From Solimonas sp. SE-A11 (GTDB lineage Bacteria; Pseudomonadota; Gammaproteobacteria; Nevskiales; Nevskiaceae): a stretch of 64,000 bases of DNA. The stretch's first letter is position 1. The number at the start of each line of letters is the position of its first letter. The notes below the pieces were generated by a model. It was not told the DNA's origin and ran no database searches. It worked only from the letters and a program-made list of their open reading frames with translations. Positions 8,319 to 18,554 of the stretch are shown piece after piece. Position numbers and translations under genes: made by a program. The DNA is taken from contig NZ_JAUASX010000002.1 in assembly GCF_030345715.1 (NCBI RefSeq), positions 124,001-188,000 on the forward strand, written 5' to 3'.

Positions 8319-8957
8319 ATGGAGCACCGTCTCGTGAAGCCCTTTCCTTTATCGCTGCGCCGGATCGCCCTGCTTGCGCTGCTGTGCGTCCCGGTGATCG
8401 CCCAGGCCCACCCCGGCCACGCCGGCTTCGCCCTGCGCGACGGCTTCCTGCATCCCTGGCTCGGGCTCGACCACCTGCTGGCGATGCTGGCCATCGGCCT
8501 GTGGGCCCGCCAGATGCAGGGCAGCCCCGCCGGCGCGAGCGAGCCGAGGACATGGGCCTCGCTACTGACGCTCCCGGCCCTATTCGTGCTGGCTGTGGCC
8601 GTGGGCGCCACGGCCGGCGAGCGCATCGGCGGCAGCGGGCTGGTCGAAACCCTGATCGCCGCCTCGCTGATCGCGCTGGGCGCCCTGCTCGCGGCGGCCC
8701 GCAGGCTGCCTCTCGGCGTGAGCGTAACCCTGGTCCTCGCGATGGGCCTGGCCCATGGCTGGGCCCATGGCGCCGAGATTCCGGTCGATGCGCCGCGGCA
8801 AGCCTTCTTCGCCGGCTTCCTGTCGGCCACCGCGCTGCTGCATCTCTGCGGCATCGCCCTGGCAAGCCTGGCGATCCACCGGGGTGCCGCCACGGGACTG
8901 CGCGCCAGTGGCATCGGCCTGGCCGCGGTCGGCTGCGGCCTGCTGGCTGGCATCTGA
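8319..8957 (+). CDS. hupE: HupE/UreJ-family nickel permease
   Basis: A 212-residue inner-membrane protein of the HupE/UreJ family, which brings nickel to urease or hydrogenase. After a signal-like N-terminus ending AQA comes the family signature: HPGHAGFALRDGFLHPWLGLD and DHLLAMLAIGLW, with His/Asp metal ligands in the first helix. About six hydrophobic segments follow, including the second His motif LAHGWAHGAEIP. It lies 13 bp after the response regulator and 20 bp before ureD, so it is part of the urease operon; nickel as substrate follows from family and context. GTG at 8334 is a possible alternative start. Confidence 0.9.
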   Translation: MEHRLVKPFPLSLRRIALLALLCVPVIAQAHPGHAGFALRDGFLHPWLGLDHLLAMLAIGLWARQMQGSPAGASEPRTWASLLTLPALFVLAVAVGATAGERIGGSGLVETLIAASLIALGALLAAARRLPLGVSVTLVLAMGLAHGWAHGAEIPVDAPRQAFFAGFLSATALLHLCGIALASLAIHRGAATGLRASGIGLAAVGCGLLAGI

Positions 8958-8977
8958 GCATCGCGAGGTCTGATGCC

Positions 8978-9856
8978 ATGACGAGCACCGCGACAAGTCC
9001 GGTAGTGGTCGTGGGGCGGCCGTACGCCCAGCGCCGTGCCTGGCACGCGCGTATCCGCATGCAGGTCGACTCGCAGGACGGCCGCAGCCGCCTGCGCGAC
9101 TGCGAGCACGCCGGCCCGCTGCGGATCCAGAAGGTCCTCTATCCGCAGGGCGGCCAGCTTGCGCAGTTGCTGCTGCTGCATCCTCCAGGCGGCATCGCTG
9201 GCGGTGACCAGCTCTCCATTCAGCTCAGGGTCGAGCCCGGAGCGCATGCCCTGCTGACCACGCCCGGCGCGGGCAAGTGGTACAAATCCGGCGGCGACAT
9301 CGCGCGCCAGGACGTCGTCCTGCAGGTCGCGCCGGGCGCCGCGCTCGAATGGCTGCCGCAGGAGGCCATCGTCTTCGACCAGGCCGTCGCCGAGCAGACC
9401 CTGACGGTGGACTGCAGCGGCGACGCCCGCTGCTGCGGCTGGGACATCGTCGTGCTGGGCCGGCAGGCCCGCAACGAGCGCTTCATGGCCGGCCGCTGGT
9501 CGCAGCGCATCGAGATCCGTCGCGACGGCCAGCCGCTGTGGCTGGAGCGCAGCCGCATCGCGGGCGACGACGAACTGCTGCGCTCGGTCGTCGGCTGGAA
9601 CGGTCACCACGTCAGCGGCCTGCTGTGGGCCACCGGCTTCACGCCGGGCGAATCGCTGATCGATCAGTGCCGCGCCGCGGTCGAGCAGGACGGCGTGATC
9701 GCCGGCGTCACCTTCCTGCCCGACGGCCCGCTGCTGGTCCGCGTCCTGGGCAGCAGTGCGGAGCAGGTACGCGAGGCACTGACCCGGGCCTGGGCACTGC
9801 TGCGGCCATCCCTGTTCGGCGTCGCCGCGCAAACGCCAAGAATCTGGAGCACCTGA
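8978..9856 (+). CDS. ureD: Urease accessory protein UreD
   Basis: A 292-residue cytoplasmic chaperone that binds apo-urease and recruits UreF-UreG for nickel insertion. Family features include [43 protein letters not shown] and SGLLWATGF. The start is ATG 8978, preceded by GAGG with 9-nt spacing; the same frame is open upstream inside hupE, but that is a shadow. The stop overlaps the ureA start by one base (TGATG), indicating translational coupling. Confidence 0.96.
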   Translation: MTSTATSPVVVVGRPYAQRRAWHARIRMQVDSQDGRSRLRDCEHAGPLRIQKVLYPQGGQLAQLLLLHPPGGIAGGDQLSIQLRVEPGAHALLTTPGAGKWYKSGGDIARQDVVLQVAPGAALEWLPQEAIVFDQAVAEQTLTVDCSGDARCCGWDIVVLGRQARNERFMAGRWSQRIEIRRDGQPLWLERSRIAGDDELLRSVVGWNGHHVSGLLWATGFTPGESLIDQCRAAVEQDGVIAGVTFLPDGPLLVRVLGSSAEQVREALTRAWALLRPSLFGVAAQTPRIWST

Positions 9857-10158
9857 TGGAACTGACCCCACGCGAGAAGGACAAGCTGCTGATCTTCACC
9901 GCCGCGCTGCTGGCCGAGCGACGCCGCGCCCGAGGCCTCAAGTTGAACTACCCGGAAGCCGTGGCGCTGATCTCCGCCGACATCATGGAGGGCGCGCGCG
10001 ACGGCCGCAGCGTCGCCGAGCTGATGCGCCACGGCCGCAGTCTGCTCAAGCGCGAGGACGTGATGGACGGGGTCGCCGAGATGATCCCGGACATCCAGAT
10101 CGAAGCGACCTTCCCGGACGGCACCAAGCTGGTGACGATCCACGACCCCATCGTCTGA
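9856..10158 (+). CDS. ureA: Urease gamma subunit
   Basis: A 100-residue small structural subunit of the (alpha-beta-gamma)3 urease. The sequence [40 protein letters not shown] and [13 protein letters not shown] is diagnostic, and the length is canonical. It is separate from the beta subunit, as in most proteobacteria, unlike the fused gamma-beta form of Helicobacter. It starts at the last base of the ureD stop and is followed after 8 bp by ureB. Confidence 0.98.
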   Translation: MELTPREKDKLLIFTAALLAERRRARGLKLNYPEAVALISADIMEGARDGRSVAELMRHGRSLLKREDVMDGVAEMIPDIQIEATFPDGTKLVTIHDPIV

Positions 10159-10166
10159 GAAAAGAA

Positions 10167-10490
10167 ATGACTCCCGGAGAACTGCTGGCAGCCGAGGGCG
10201 AGATCGAGCTCAACGTCGGTCGCCCCACCATCCGCCTCAAGGTGAGCAACACCGGCGACCGTCCGGTGCAGGTGGGTTCGCACTACCACTTCCACGAGAC
10301 CAACGAGGCGCTGGACTTCGACCGCGCCGCCGTCCGCGGCTTCCGCCTCAACATCGCCGCGGGCACCGCGGTGCGCTTCGAGCCGGGCCAGGAGCGCACG
10401 GTGGAGCTGGTCGCGCTGGCAGGCGACCGCATCGTCCATGGATTCAATGCCCGGGTTTCCGGGCCGCTCGATACCCAGGGGAGCAACTGA
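10167..10490 (+). CDS. ureB: Urease beta subunit
   Basis: A 107-residue urease beta chain. Signatures are [52 protein letters not shown] and the C-terminal [13 protein letters not shown]. Length and position between ureA and ureC are canonical. One base separates its stop from the ATG of ureC. Confidence 0.98.
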   Translation: MTPGELLAAEGEIELNVGRPTIRLKVSNTGDRPVQVGSHYHFHETNEALDFDRAAVRGFRLNIAAGTAVRFEPGQERTVELVALAGDRIVHGFNARVSGPLDTQGSN

Positions 10491-10491
10491 C

Positions 10492-12198
<1,707 letters not shown>

Positions 12199-12200
12199 GC

Positions 12201-12758
12201 ATGAGCACCCTGCTGAAGATCACCGAGCGCCTGCCGCCGCCAGACCAGCCCGGCCTGCGCGAAATCGTGTTGAGCTATGGCGAGCGCGCACGCAGCCGCC
12301 TGCGCGCCGTGCTGGAAGACGGTACGGAGGTCGGCCTGTTCCTGCCTCGCGGCACGCAACTGCGCGGCGGCGATGGCCTGCGCGCCGAGAACGGCGAGGT
12401 CATCCGTGTCCGCTCCGCCGTGGAGCCGCTGTACCGTGTCACCGCCCCGACGGATACGGCCGATCCGGCCTTCGCGCTGCTGCGCGCCGCCTACCACCTG
12501 GGCAACCGCCACGTGCCGCTGGCACTGTCGCCGGGCGAGCTGCTGCTGGAGCCCGACCCGGTGCTGCGCGACATGCTGCAGGGCCTGGGCATGCTGGTGA
12601 GCGAATGCCTGACCGCGTTCGAGCCAGAGGCCGGTGCCTACGGCGGCGGGCATCGCCATGATCACGACGAGCAGGCCGGCTCCATCGGCGAGCTGCTGTC
12701 GCAGCAGGCCCACGCGCGCACGGCGGTCGACATGGCGACCCTGCAGTTTCACCGGTGA
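12201..12758 (+). CDS. ureE: Urease nickel metallochaperone UreE
   Basis: A 185-residue cytoplasmic nickel donor for urease maturation. It shows the N-terminal peptide-binding domain (LFLPRGTQLRGGDGLRAENG) and the metal-binding domain with AAYHLGNRHVPL, whose conserved His lies in GNRH. A moderately His-rich tail (GGGHRHDHDE) follows, then a further ~25 residues. It starts 2 bp after ureC and overlaps ureF by 4 bp. Confidence 0.95.
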   Translation: MSTLLKITERLPPPDQPGLREIVLSYGERARSRLRAVLEDGTEVGLFLPRGTQLRGGDGLRAENGEVIRVRSAVEPLYRVTAPTDTADPAFALLRAAYHLGNRHVPLALSPGELLLEPDPVLRDMLQGLGMLVSECLTAFEPEAGAYGGGHRHDHDEQAGSIGELLSQQAHARTAVDMATLQFHR

Positions 12759-13462
12759 GCGACCTGACGCGCCACAGGCTGGAGATCGTAGCGCCAGCGG
12801 CCGACGGGCTGGATGCCATGGGCGCCCTGCTGCAACTCAGCAGCCCCGCCCTGCCGGTCGGCGCCTTCAGCTACTCGCAGGCGCTGGAGTCGGCCATCGA
12901 CAGGGGCGTCGTCACCGACGCCGCCACGGCGCAGCGCTGGATCGCCGAGTCCCTGGAGCTGGTGCTCGGCCGCTACGAGGCGCCGGTCTGGTGCCGCTTG
13001 CGCAATGCCTGGGACGCAGGGGACATCGCGCGCTTCTCCGCATGGAATTGCGAGTTCATCGCCAGCCGCGAGACCCGCGAACTGCGCGCCGAGACTCTGC
13101 AGATGGGCTACTCGCTGCGCCAGCTGCTGCTCGCCACCGGCTGCGCAGACATCCCCGCGGGCGAGCTGTGCTTCCCCGCCGCCCATGCCTGCGCCAGCGC
13201 TCTCTGGGGCATCTCGCCATCGCTGGCCCTGTACGGCTACCTGTACAGCTGGCTGGAGAACCAGGTCATGTCCGCACTCAAGGCCGTGCCGCTGGGGCAG
13301 GTCTCCGGGCAGAAGCTGCTGCTCGCGGTGCGGCCACGGATTTCCGGCGTGGTCGAAGCCGCCTTCGCGATGCGCGACGAGGCGCTTTCCACCCAGGCAC
13401 CGATGCTCGGCCTGCTCAGCAGCCAGCACGAAACCCAATACTCGAGACTATTCAGGAGCTGA
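12755..13462 (+). CDS. ureF: Urease accessory protein UreF
   Basis: A 235-residue all-helical accessory protein that, with UreD and UreG, forms the nickel-insertion complex. Family motifs are LLQLSSPALPVGAFSYSQAL at the N-terminus, SRETRELRAE, and YLYSWLENQVMSALKAVPLG near the C-terminus. The GTG start overlaps the ureE stop (GTGA), showing tight coupling. Three bases separate it from ureG. Confidence 0.96.
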   Translation: MSDLTRHRLEIVAPAADGLDAMGALLQLSSPALPVGAFSYSQALESAIDRGVVTDAATAQRWIAESLELVLGRYEAPVWCRLRNAWDAGDIARFSAWNCEFIASRETRELRAETLQMGYSLRQLLLATGCADIPAGELCFPAAHACASALWGISPSLALYGYLYSWLENQVMSALKAVPLGQVSGQKLLLAVRPRISGVVEAAFAMRDEALSTQAPMLGLLSSQHETQYSRLFRS

Positions 13463-13465
13463 TGC

Positions 13466-14098
13466 ATGGACAGGAACAACACAGATCACGGCGGCCCGTT
13501 GCGCGTCGGCATCGGCGGCCCGGTCGGCTCCGGCAAGACCACCCTGGTGGAGGTCCTGTGCAAGCGCATGCGCGATCACCACCGTCTCGCGGTGGTGACC
13601 AACGACATCTACACCAAGGAAGACGAGCGCTTGCTGGTGGCCGCCGGAGCGCTGGCGCCGGAGCGCATCATGGGCGTGGAGACCGGCGGCTGCCCGCACA
13701 CCGCGATCCGCGAGGACGCCTCGATCAACCTCGAAGCCGTGGACCGCATGAGCCAGCGCTTCCCGGACCTGGAGCTGATCTTCATCGAATCCGGCGGCGA
13801 CAACCTGGCCGCCACCTTCAGTCCGGAACTGTCGGACCTGACGATCTATGTCGTCGACGTCGCCGGCGGCGAGAAGATCCCGCGCAAGGGCGGCCCGGGC
13901 ATCACCAAGGCCGACCTGCTGGTGATCAACAAGACTGATCTCGCCCCCTACGTCGGCGCCAACCTGGAAGTCATGGCCCACGACGCCACGCGCATGCGCG
14001 GCAAGCTGCCCTTCGTGATGACCAACCTGAAGACCGGCGACGGCGTCCAGACCGTGATCGACTTCATCGTCAGGCGCGGCATGTTGGGCGCAGCCTAG
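13466..14098 (+). CDS. ureG: Urease accessory GTPase UreG
   Basis: A 210-residue SIMIBI-class GTPase that powers nickel delivery. It has the P-loop [13 protein letters not shown], the [20 protein letters not shown] segment with the Cys-Pro-His metal motif, [17 protein letters not shown] (switch) and the guanine-specificity motif INKTDLAP. It is the last gene of the urease operon; a long hairpin begins 15 bp after its stop. Confidence 0.98.
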   Translation: MDRNNTDHGGPLRVGIGGPVGSGKTTLVEVLCKRMRDHHRLAVVTNDIYTKEDERLLVAAGALAPERIMGVETGGCPHTAIREDASINLEAVDRMSQRFPDLELIFIESGGDNLAATFSPELSDLTIYVVDVAGGEKIPRKGGPGITKADLLVINKTDLAPYVGANLEVMAHDATRMRGKLPFVMTNLKTGDGVQTVIDFIVRRGMLGAA

Positions 14099-14113
14099 CG
14101 AAGCCTCGACGGA

Positions 14114-14154
14114 GTTACCGTTCGCCCTGAGCCTGTCGAAGGGTGAACGGTAAC
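14114..14154. repeat. Palindromic intergenic repeat after ureG
   Basis: A 15-bp inverted repeat (one G-T wobble) with arms 14114-14128 and 14140-14154 and an 11-nt loop GAGCCTGTCGA. The core CCTGAGCCTGTCGAAGG belongs to a small palindromic repeat known from intergenic regions of many proteobacterial genomes. It also fits as the transcript end of the urease operon. Confidence 0.65.
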
Positions 14155-14321
14155 CAATTGGCCTACGTTGGCGAGGATACCCGGGCTTCGGCGAGCTCGG
14201 CGCGAACGGACTTCCCGCCCCCTGAGCCCGACCGGCCACGCCCACACCCCGAAGGCGCGCGGACGCACCGCCTCCGCACGGCCTGTTTCGCCGCGCAGCC
14301 CTCTTGGAGTCAACACCAGAC

Positions 14322-14350
14322 TTGAATTGCCACGCGGCACTGCCTCTAAT
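14322..14350 (+). promoter_or_regulatory. Sigma-70-like promoter of the metal cluster
   Basis: TTGAAT at 14322-14327 and TCTAAT at 14345-14350 separated by exactly 17 bp. The start point would fall at or next to the ATG at 14357, so the first gene may be translated from a leaderless mRNA. No Shine-Dalgarno sequence is visible. Confidence 0.5.
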
Positions 14351-14356
14351 GCGCGC

Positions 14357-14728
14357 ATGTCTTTCCTGTTGCGCCAGGTGCTGATGCTGTTGCTGGCCTG
14401 CGGCCTCGCGCTGCAGGGCGTGGCCGTCGCCACGCCCTGCCACCATGCGCAAGCCGTGCTGGTCCAGGCACCGCTCCAGGACGAGCATGCGTATCACAGC
14501 CATCACCATGAGATGGCGCAGACCGATGCCGCGGCCCAGCCGGATTCGGCAAGCTGCCTGACCGGCTGCAACTGCCCCGGCCACTGCGGCCTGTCGGTGG
14601 CCTTGCTTCCCCCGCTGCCCGCCATGGGCGAAGCCGCCGCCCCAGCGCCGCTGCGCCTGGCCCGCTGGACCCCGCCGCTGCAGACCGCGCACGGCCAGTC
14701 GCTGCTACGCCCACCGATCACCGCCTGA
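14357..14728 (+). CDS. Small exported His/Cys-containing protein (copper-cluster, unknown function)
   Basis: A 123-residue protein with an N-terminal membrane/signal segment (LLRQVLMLLLACGLALQGVA). The mature part has putative metal ligands: CHHAQ, HAYHSHHHEMAQ, then CLTGCNCPGHCG. The C-terminus is Pro/Ala rich. It resembles in outline the small periplasmic proteins found at the head of copper-resistance operons, but I recognise no named family with certainty. It lies 61 bp before the TolC-like gene on the same strand. Starts further upstream in the same frame (for example 14168) would add a low-complexity Pro/Arg stretch and are unlikely. Confidence 0.65.
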   Translation: MSFLLRQVLMLLLACGLALQGVAVATPCHHAQAVLVQAPLQDEHAYHSHHHEMAQTDAAAQPDSASCLTGCNCPGHCGLSVALLPPLPAMGEAAAPAPLRLARWTPPLQTAHGQSLLRPPITA

Positions 14729-14789
14729 CAGGCCCTGCGGCGCCCGCGCCGCCCGCTGTTCCCCATCACTCCCTGTCAGGAGATCAACC

Positions 14790-16241
14790 GTGTTCCCTCC
14801 CGTTGCCTTGCGGCGGGCCTGGATCTGTGTCCTGTTGCTGAGCCTCGCCGGCTGCGCGTCCCTCGCGCCCGAGCAAGGCCATGACGACGTGCGCGCGCTG
14901 GTCGCCGCGCGCCGGGACGCTGCCGAGCCGCCGACGTTCCAGCCCCCCGATGCCGCCGCACAGGCGCGCATCGACAGCCTGCTCCAGCAACCGCTGGACA
15001 GCCACACCGCCGTCACCATCGCCCTGCTGCAGAACCCGGCGCTGCGCATCGACGCCGCGGAATTCGGCCTGGCCCAGGCCGACCTGTTCGAAGCCGGCCG
15101 CCTGGCCAATCCACGCCTGTCGCTGTCCATGCAGGACTCCAGCGACCCCGCCGCGCAGGGCCCCAGCGTCAGCGTCGGCATCGCGCAGAACGTCGCGCGC
15201 CTGCTGACGCGCGCGCCGCGCCGTCAGTTCGCCGCCGGCGAGTTCGAGCGCGCCAAGACCGAGTTCGCCGGCCGCATCCTGGCGCTGGCCGACGACACCG
15301 AGTCCGCCTGGTTCGAGCTGGCCGGCGCCTCGCAGGTCGCCGAGCTGCGCCGCCTGGTGCTGGAATCCGCCGAGGCCGCCGCCGACCTGGCGCAGCGCAT
15401 GCAGCAGGCCGGTACCCTCGCCGACCTGGACCTGGCCTTGCGCCAGGCCGCCGCCAGCGAAGCCCGCATCGCCCTGCAGCGCACCGAGGCCGACCAGGTC
15501 CAGGCCCGGCTCAAGCTGGCCGGGCTGATGGGCCTGCCGCCGGAGCGTCCCTGGCAGGCCGCGCCCGGCCTGCCGGCCCCGGCCGACTCGGAAGAGGCGC
15601 TGCCGGAGCTGCAGCAGCGCGCCCTGCGCCAGCGCCTGGACCTGGACTCCGCGCGCCGCGAGTTGGACCTGCTGCGCGAGGCCCTGGGCATGACCCGGCG
15701 CTACCGTTACCTCGGTGAATTCGAGGTGGGCCTGGACTACGAGCGCGAGACCGACCGCTCGCGCCTGCTCGGCCCCAGCATCGCGCTGGAGTTGCCGATC
15801 TTCGACCAGGGCCAGGCTGCGCTGGGTCGCTCGCAGGCGCGCCTACAGCAGTCCGAGGCGCGCCTGCAGCGCCTGGAACTGGACGCCGCCCGCGGCGTGG
15901 CGGCGGCGCATGCCCGCGTCGCCACCGCACGCACGCAATTGGATCATTACCGCGAGCAGCTGCTGCCGCAGCGCGAGCGCGTGGTCGCGCGCACGCTGGA
16001 GATGCAGCAGTACATGCTGCTGGGCGTGTTCGAACTGCTGGCGGCCCGCCGCGACGAGTTCGACGCCTACCAGGGTTACCTCGAAACCCTGCGCGACTAC
16101 TGGCTGGCCCGCGTCGACCTCGCACGCGAAACCGGCGGCAGCCTGCCCGGCAGCGGCGGCGGGCCCGTCGCGATACCCGCGCCCGCGCCTGAGGAAGACC
16201 ACTCCTCGCACCACATGCACCACCAGCACGGAGAACACTGA
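14790..16241 (+). CDS. TolC/CusC-family outer-membrane factor lipoprotein (heavy metal)
   Basis: A 483-residue outer-membrane efflux protein. The signal peptide ends in a lipobox (LAGC, acylated Cys about residue 22). Two long TolC-type repeats follow, with heptad-rich helices (e.g. LQQALR-like stretches between residues 110-230 and 300-430) and LPIFDQGQAALGRSQARL in the second repeat. Unusually the C-terminus is His-rich (HSSHHMHHQHGEH), suggesting metal contact. No RND pump or membrane-fusion partner is encoded next to it. GTG start at 14790 has AGGAG about 8 nt upstream. It overlaps the oxidase gene by one base. Confidence 0.88.
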   Translation: MFPPVALRRAWICVLLLSLAGCASLAPEQGHDDVRALVAARRDAAEPPTFQPPDAAAQARIDSLLQQPLDSHTAVTIALLQNPALRIDAAEFGLAQADLFEAGRLANPRLSLSMQDSSDPAAQGPSVSVGIAQNVARLLTRAPRRQFAAGEFERAKTEFAGRILALADDTESAWFELAGASQVAELRRLVLESAEAAADLAQRMQQAGTLADLDLALRQAAASEARIALQRTEADQVQARLKLAGLMGLPPERPWQAAPGLPAPADSEEALPELQQRALRQRLDLDSARRELDLLREALGMTRRYRYLGEFEVGLDYERETDRSRLLGPSIALELPIFDQGQAALGRSQARLQQSEARLQRLELDAARGVAAAHARVATARTQLDHYREQLLPQRERVVARTLEMQQYMLLGVFELLAARRDEFDAYQGYLETLRDYWLARVDLARETGGSLPGSGGGPVAIPAPAPEEDHSSHHMHHQHGEH

Positions 16242-17545
16242 TGCTGACCCAAAAGCTGACCCGCCGAAACCTGCTGTCGCTGATGGGCATCGGCGGTGCC
16301 GCCGCAGCAGCCGGCGCCGCGCCCTCCCTCGCCCAGGCCGCCGCGCCGCGCCCCACCGGCGGCTACCTGCCGGTGCGCACGCTCAACGGCTGGACCCTGC
16401 CCTGGCGCATGCGCAACGGCGCCAAGGAATTCCACCTGGTCGCCGAGGAGATCGAGCACGAGTTCGCGCCCGGCTCCAAGGCCAGCTGCTGGGGCTACAA
16501 CGGCAGCACGCCGGGCCCCACCATCGAGGCGGTGGAAGGCGACCGCGTGCGCATCCTGGTGACCAACCGCCTGGGCGAGCCCACCACCGTGCACTGGCAC
16601 GGCATCGACCTGCCCAACGGCATGGACGGCGTCGGCGGCCTCAACCAGCCGCACATCCAGCCCGGCGAGACCTACGCCTACGAGTTCACGCTGCGCCAGC
16701 ACGGCACCCACATGTACCACCCGCATGCCGACGAGATGACGCAGATGGCCATGGGCATGATGGGCCTGTTCATCATCCACCCCAAGGCCGGAGAGGCCGT
16801 GCCGGTGCATCGCGACTACGCCCTGCTGCTGCACAACTGGGCGCTGCATCCGGGCACCTCGCGGCCCGATCCCTCGGTGATGCAGGACTTCGACCTGTGG
16901 ACCTTCAACAGCAAGGTCTACCCGGCGATCGATCCGCTGGTCATGCGCACCGGCGAGCGCCTGCGCATCCGCGTCGGCAACCTGTCGATGTGGAACCATC
17001 CGATCCACCTGCACAGCAATCCCTTCTGGGTCACCGGGTCCGACGGCGGCCGCTGGCCACGATCGCAATGGCGCCGCGAGGTCACCGAGATCGTTGGCGT
17101 CGGCCAGATGCGCGACATCGAGTTCGTCGCCACCGCGGCGGGCGACTGGGCCTTCCACTGCCACATGGCGCACCACACCATGGGGCCGATGGGCCACGAA
17201 ATACCCAACATGATCGGCGTGGACCAGGGCGAGGTGGAGCAGCGCATCCGCAAGCTGCTGCCCGGCTACATGGCCATGGGCCGCAACGGCATGGCCGAGC
17301 ATGCCGGCCACCAGGCCATGGGCATGATGAAGGGCCCGGCCAACACCCTACCGATGATGACCGGCGAGGGGCCCTTCGGCCCCATCGACATGGGCGGCAT
17401 GTTCACCGTGCTGAAAGTGCGCGACGACCAGCCCGCCGGCGACTACCGCGATCCCGGCTGGTACCGGCACCCCAAGGGCACGGTGGCGCAGCGGGTCAGC
17501 AGCGACCCGGACTACGGCCAGCCCCACCGGCGGGCCGGTGCATGA
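16241..17545 (+). CDS. Tat-exported multicopper oxidase
   Basis: A 434-residue periplasmic multicopper oxidase, probably oxidising Cu(I) for detoxification. A twin-Arg signal starts the protein (TRRNLLSLMGIGG). Copper motifs are HWHGIDLP near residue 118, HMYHPHAD near 164, HPIHLHSNPFW near 253 and the type-1/3 site HCHMAHHTMGPM near 307, with Met as the likely axial ligand. Beyond this lies a ~120-residue tail rich in Met and His (HQAMGMMKG, LPMMTG, MGGMF). Family members normally end soon after HCH, so the Met-rich extension is notable. It starts at the last base of the TolC-family stop. Confidence 0.93.
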   Translation: MLTQKLTRRNLLSLMGIGGAAAAAGAAPSLAQAAAPRPTGGYLPVRTLNGWTLPWRMRNGAKEFHLVAEEIEHEFAPGSKASCWGYNGSTPGPTIEAVEGDRVRILVTNRLGEPTTVHWHGIDLPNGMDGVGGLNQPHIQPGETYAYEFTLRQHGTHMYHPHADEMTQMAMGMMGLFIIHPKAGEAVPVHRDYALLLHNWALHPGTSRPDPSVMQDFDLWTFNSKVYPAIDPLVMRTGERLRIRVGNLSMWNHPIHLHSNPFWVTGSDGGRWPRSQWRREVTEIVGVGQMRDIEFVATAAGDWAFHCHMAHHTMGPMGHEIPNMIGVDQGEVEQRIRKLLPGYMAMGRNGMAEHAGHQAMGMMKGPANTLPMMTGEGPFGPIDMGGMFTVLKVRDDQPAGDYRDPGWYRHPKGTVAQRVSSDPDYGQPHRRAGA

Positions 17546-17549
17546 AGGG

Positions 17550-17582
17550 CTTGACCCTGGACCCTGGTCAAGGGTCTAGGAT
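17550..17582 (+). promoter_or_regulatory. MerR-type operator/promoter (20-bp spacer)
   Basis: TTGACC (-35) at 17551-17556 and TAGGAT (-10) at 17577-17582 with a 20-bp spacer. The spacer region carries the dyad CTTGACC...GGTCAAG (17550-17556 and 17566-17572). Over-long spacers bearing a dyad are the hallmark of MerR/CueR/ZntR-controlled promoters. It directs transcription of the MerR gene at 17610 and the DUF4396 gene after it. Confidence 0.8.
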
Positions 17583-17609
17583 CGCGCGCAGGCCAACCAG
17601 GAACCTCCC

Positions 17610-18020
17610 ATGCCCCATTCGCTGACCATCAGCCCCCTTGCCCGCCAGGCCGGCGTCGGCATCGACACCGTGCGCTACTACGAGCGCATGGGTCTGCTGC
17701 CCGAGCCGCCCCGCCGGGCCTCCGGCTACCGCGTCTATCCGGCCGAGACCCTGCAGCGCCTGCAGTTCATCCGCCGCGCGAAGAATCTCGGCTTCAGCCT
17801 TGAAGAAATTCGGGAATTGCTGGAGCTGAGCCACCGCAGCGGCGACGGCGTAGGCGCCGTCAAAGCGACCGCCGCGGCTAAGCTCAAGGACGTGGAGGAG
17901 CGCATCGTCGAGCTGGAGCGCATGCGCGACGGCCTGCGCCAGCTGGTGGACGCCTGCCCGGGCCATGGCGCCCCACAGGACTGCCCGATCCTGGGCGCCC
18001 TTTCCGGAGACTCGAAGTGA
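17610..18020 (+). CDS. MerR-family heavy-metal-responsive regulator (CueR-like)
   Basis: A 136-residue MerR-type activator. The N-terminal winged helix reads ISPLARQAGVGIDTVRYYER, then GLLPEPPRRASGYRVY. A dimerisation helix follows, and a C-terminal metal loop carries ACPGHGAPQDCPIL. The two Cys are spaced as in Cu(I)/Ag(I)/Au(I) or related thiophilic-metal sensors, with one more residue between them than in E. coli CueR. The divergent-type operator at 17550-17582 lies 28 bp upstream, so it autoregulates. The stop overlaps the DUF4396 start by 4 bp. The exact metal cannot be read from sequence. Confidence 0.92.
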   Translation: MPHSLTISPLARQAGVGIDTVRYYERMGLLPEPPRRASGYRVYPAETLQRLQFIRRAKNLGFSLEEIRELLELSHRSGDGVGAVKATAAAKLKDVEERIVELERMRDGLRQLVDACPGHGAPQDCPILGALSGDSK

Positions 18021-18538
18021 ACGACTGCTGCCACCCGCCCGCCGCCGCCAAGCAGGCCCCGGCCTGCCACGGCTCCACCCCGGCCGCCGGCCATGAACAC
18101 CATGGCCACGCCCCGGTCGGCCCCTGGCGCATGGCCGCCAGCGTCACCCTGCACTGCCTGACCGGCTGCGCCATCGGCGAGTGGACCGGCCTGGCCATCG
18201 GCGTCAGCCTGGGCCTGGATACCCACCACACCATCATGCTGGCCGTGTCCCTGGCCTTCCTGTTCGGCTTCGCGCTGACCCTGATGCCGCTGATGCGCCG
18301 CGGCATGAGCTTCTCCCAGGCCTGGAAGCTGGTCTGGCTGGGCGAGGTGGTGTCGATCTCGGCGATGGAGCTGGTGATGAACCTGGTGGACTACCACATG
18401 GGCGGCATGGGCCCGGGCATGAGCCTGGCTCATCCGCAGTACTGGATCGCCTTCGGCACCGCCGCGGTGGCCGGCTACTTCGCGGCCCTGCCGGTAAACT
18501 GGTGGCTGCTCAGGCGCGGCATGAAGAACTGCCACTGA
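18017..18538 (+). CDS. DUF4396-family membrane protein
   Basis: A 173-residue integral-membrane protein of the DUF4396 type, function unknown. The N-terminus is rich in Cys and His (NDCCHP, ACHGS, HEHHGH). Four hydrophobic segments follow, with conserved-looking HCLTGCAIGEW in the first and MELVMNLVDYHMGGMGPGM in the third, the latter rich in Met and His. Its GTG start overlaps the merR stop, so it is made from the metal-controlled promoter at 17550-17582. That placement argues for a role in metal handling. Confidence 0.8.
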   Translation: MNDCCHPPAAAKQAPACHGSTPAAGHEHHGHAPVGPWRMAASVTLHCLTGCAIGEWTGLAIGVSLGLDTHHTIMLAVSLAFLFGFALTLMPLMRRGMSFSQAWKLVWLGEVVSISAMELVMNLVDYHMGGMGPGMSLAHPQYWIAFGTAAVAGYFAALPVNWWLLRRGMKNCH

Positions 18539-18554
18539 ACGGCCGGGAATCGAA

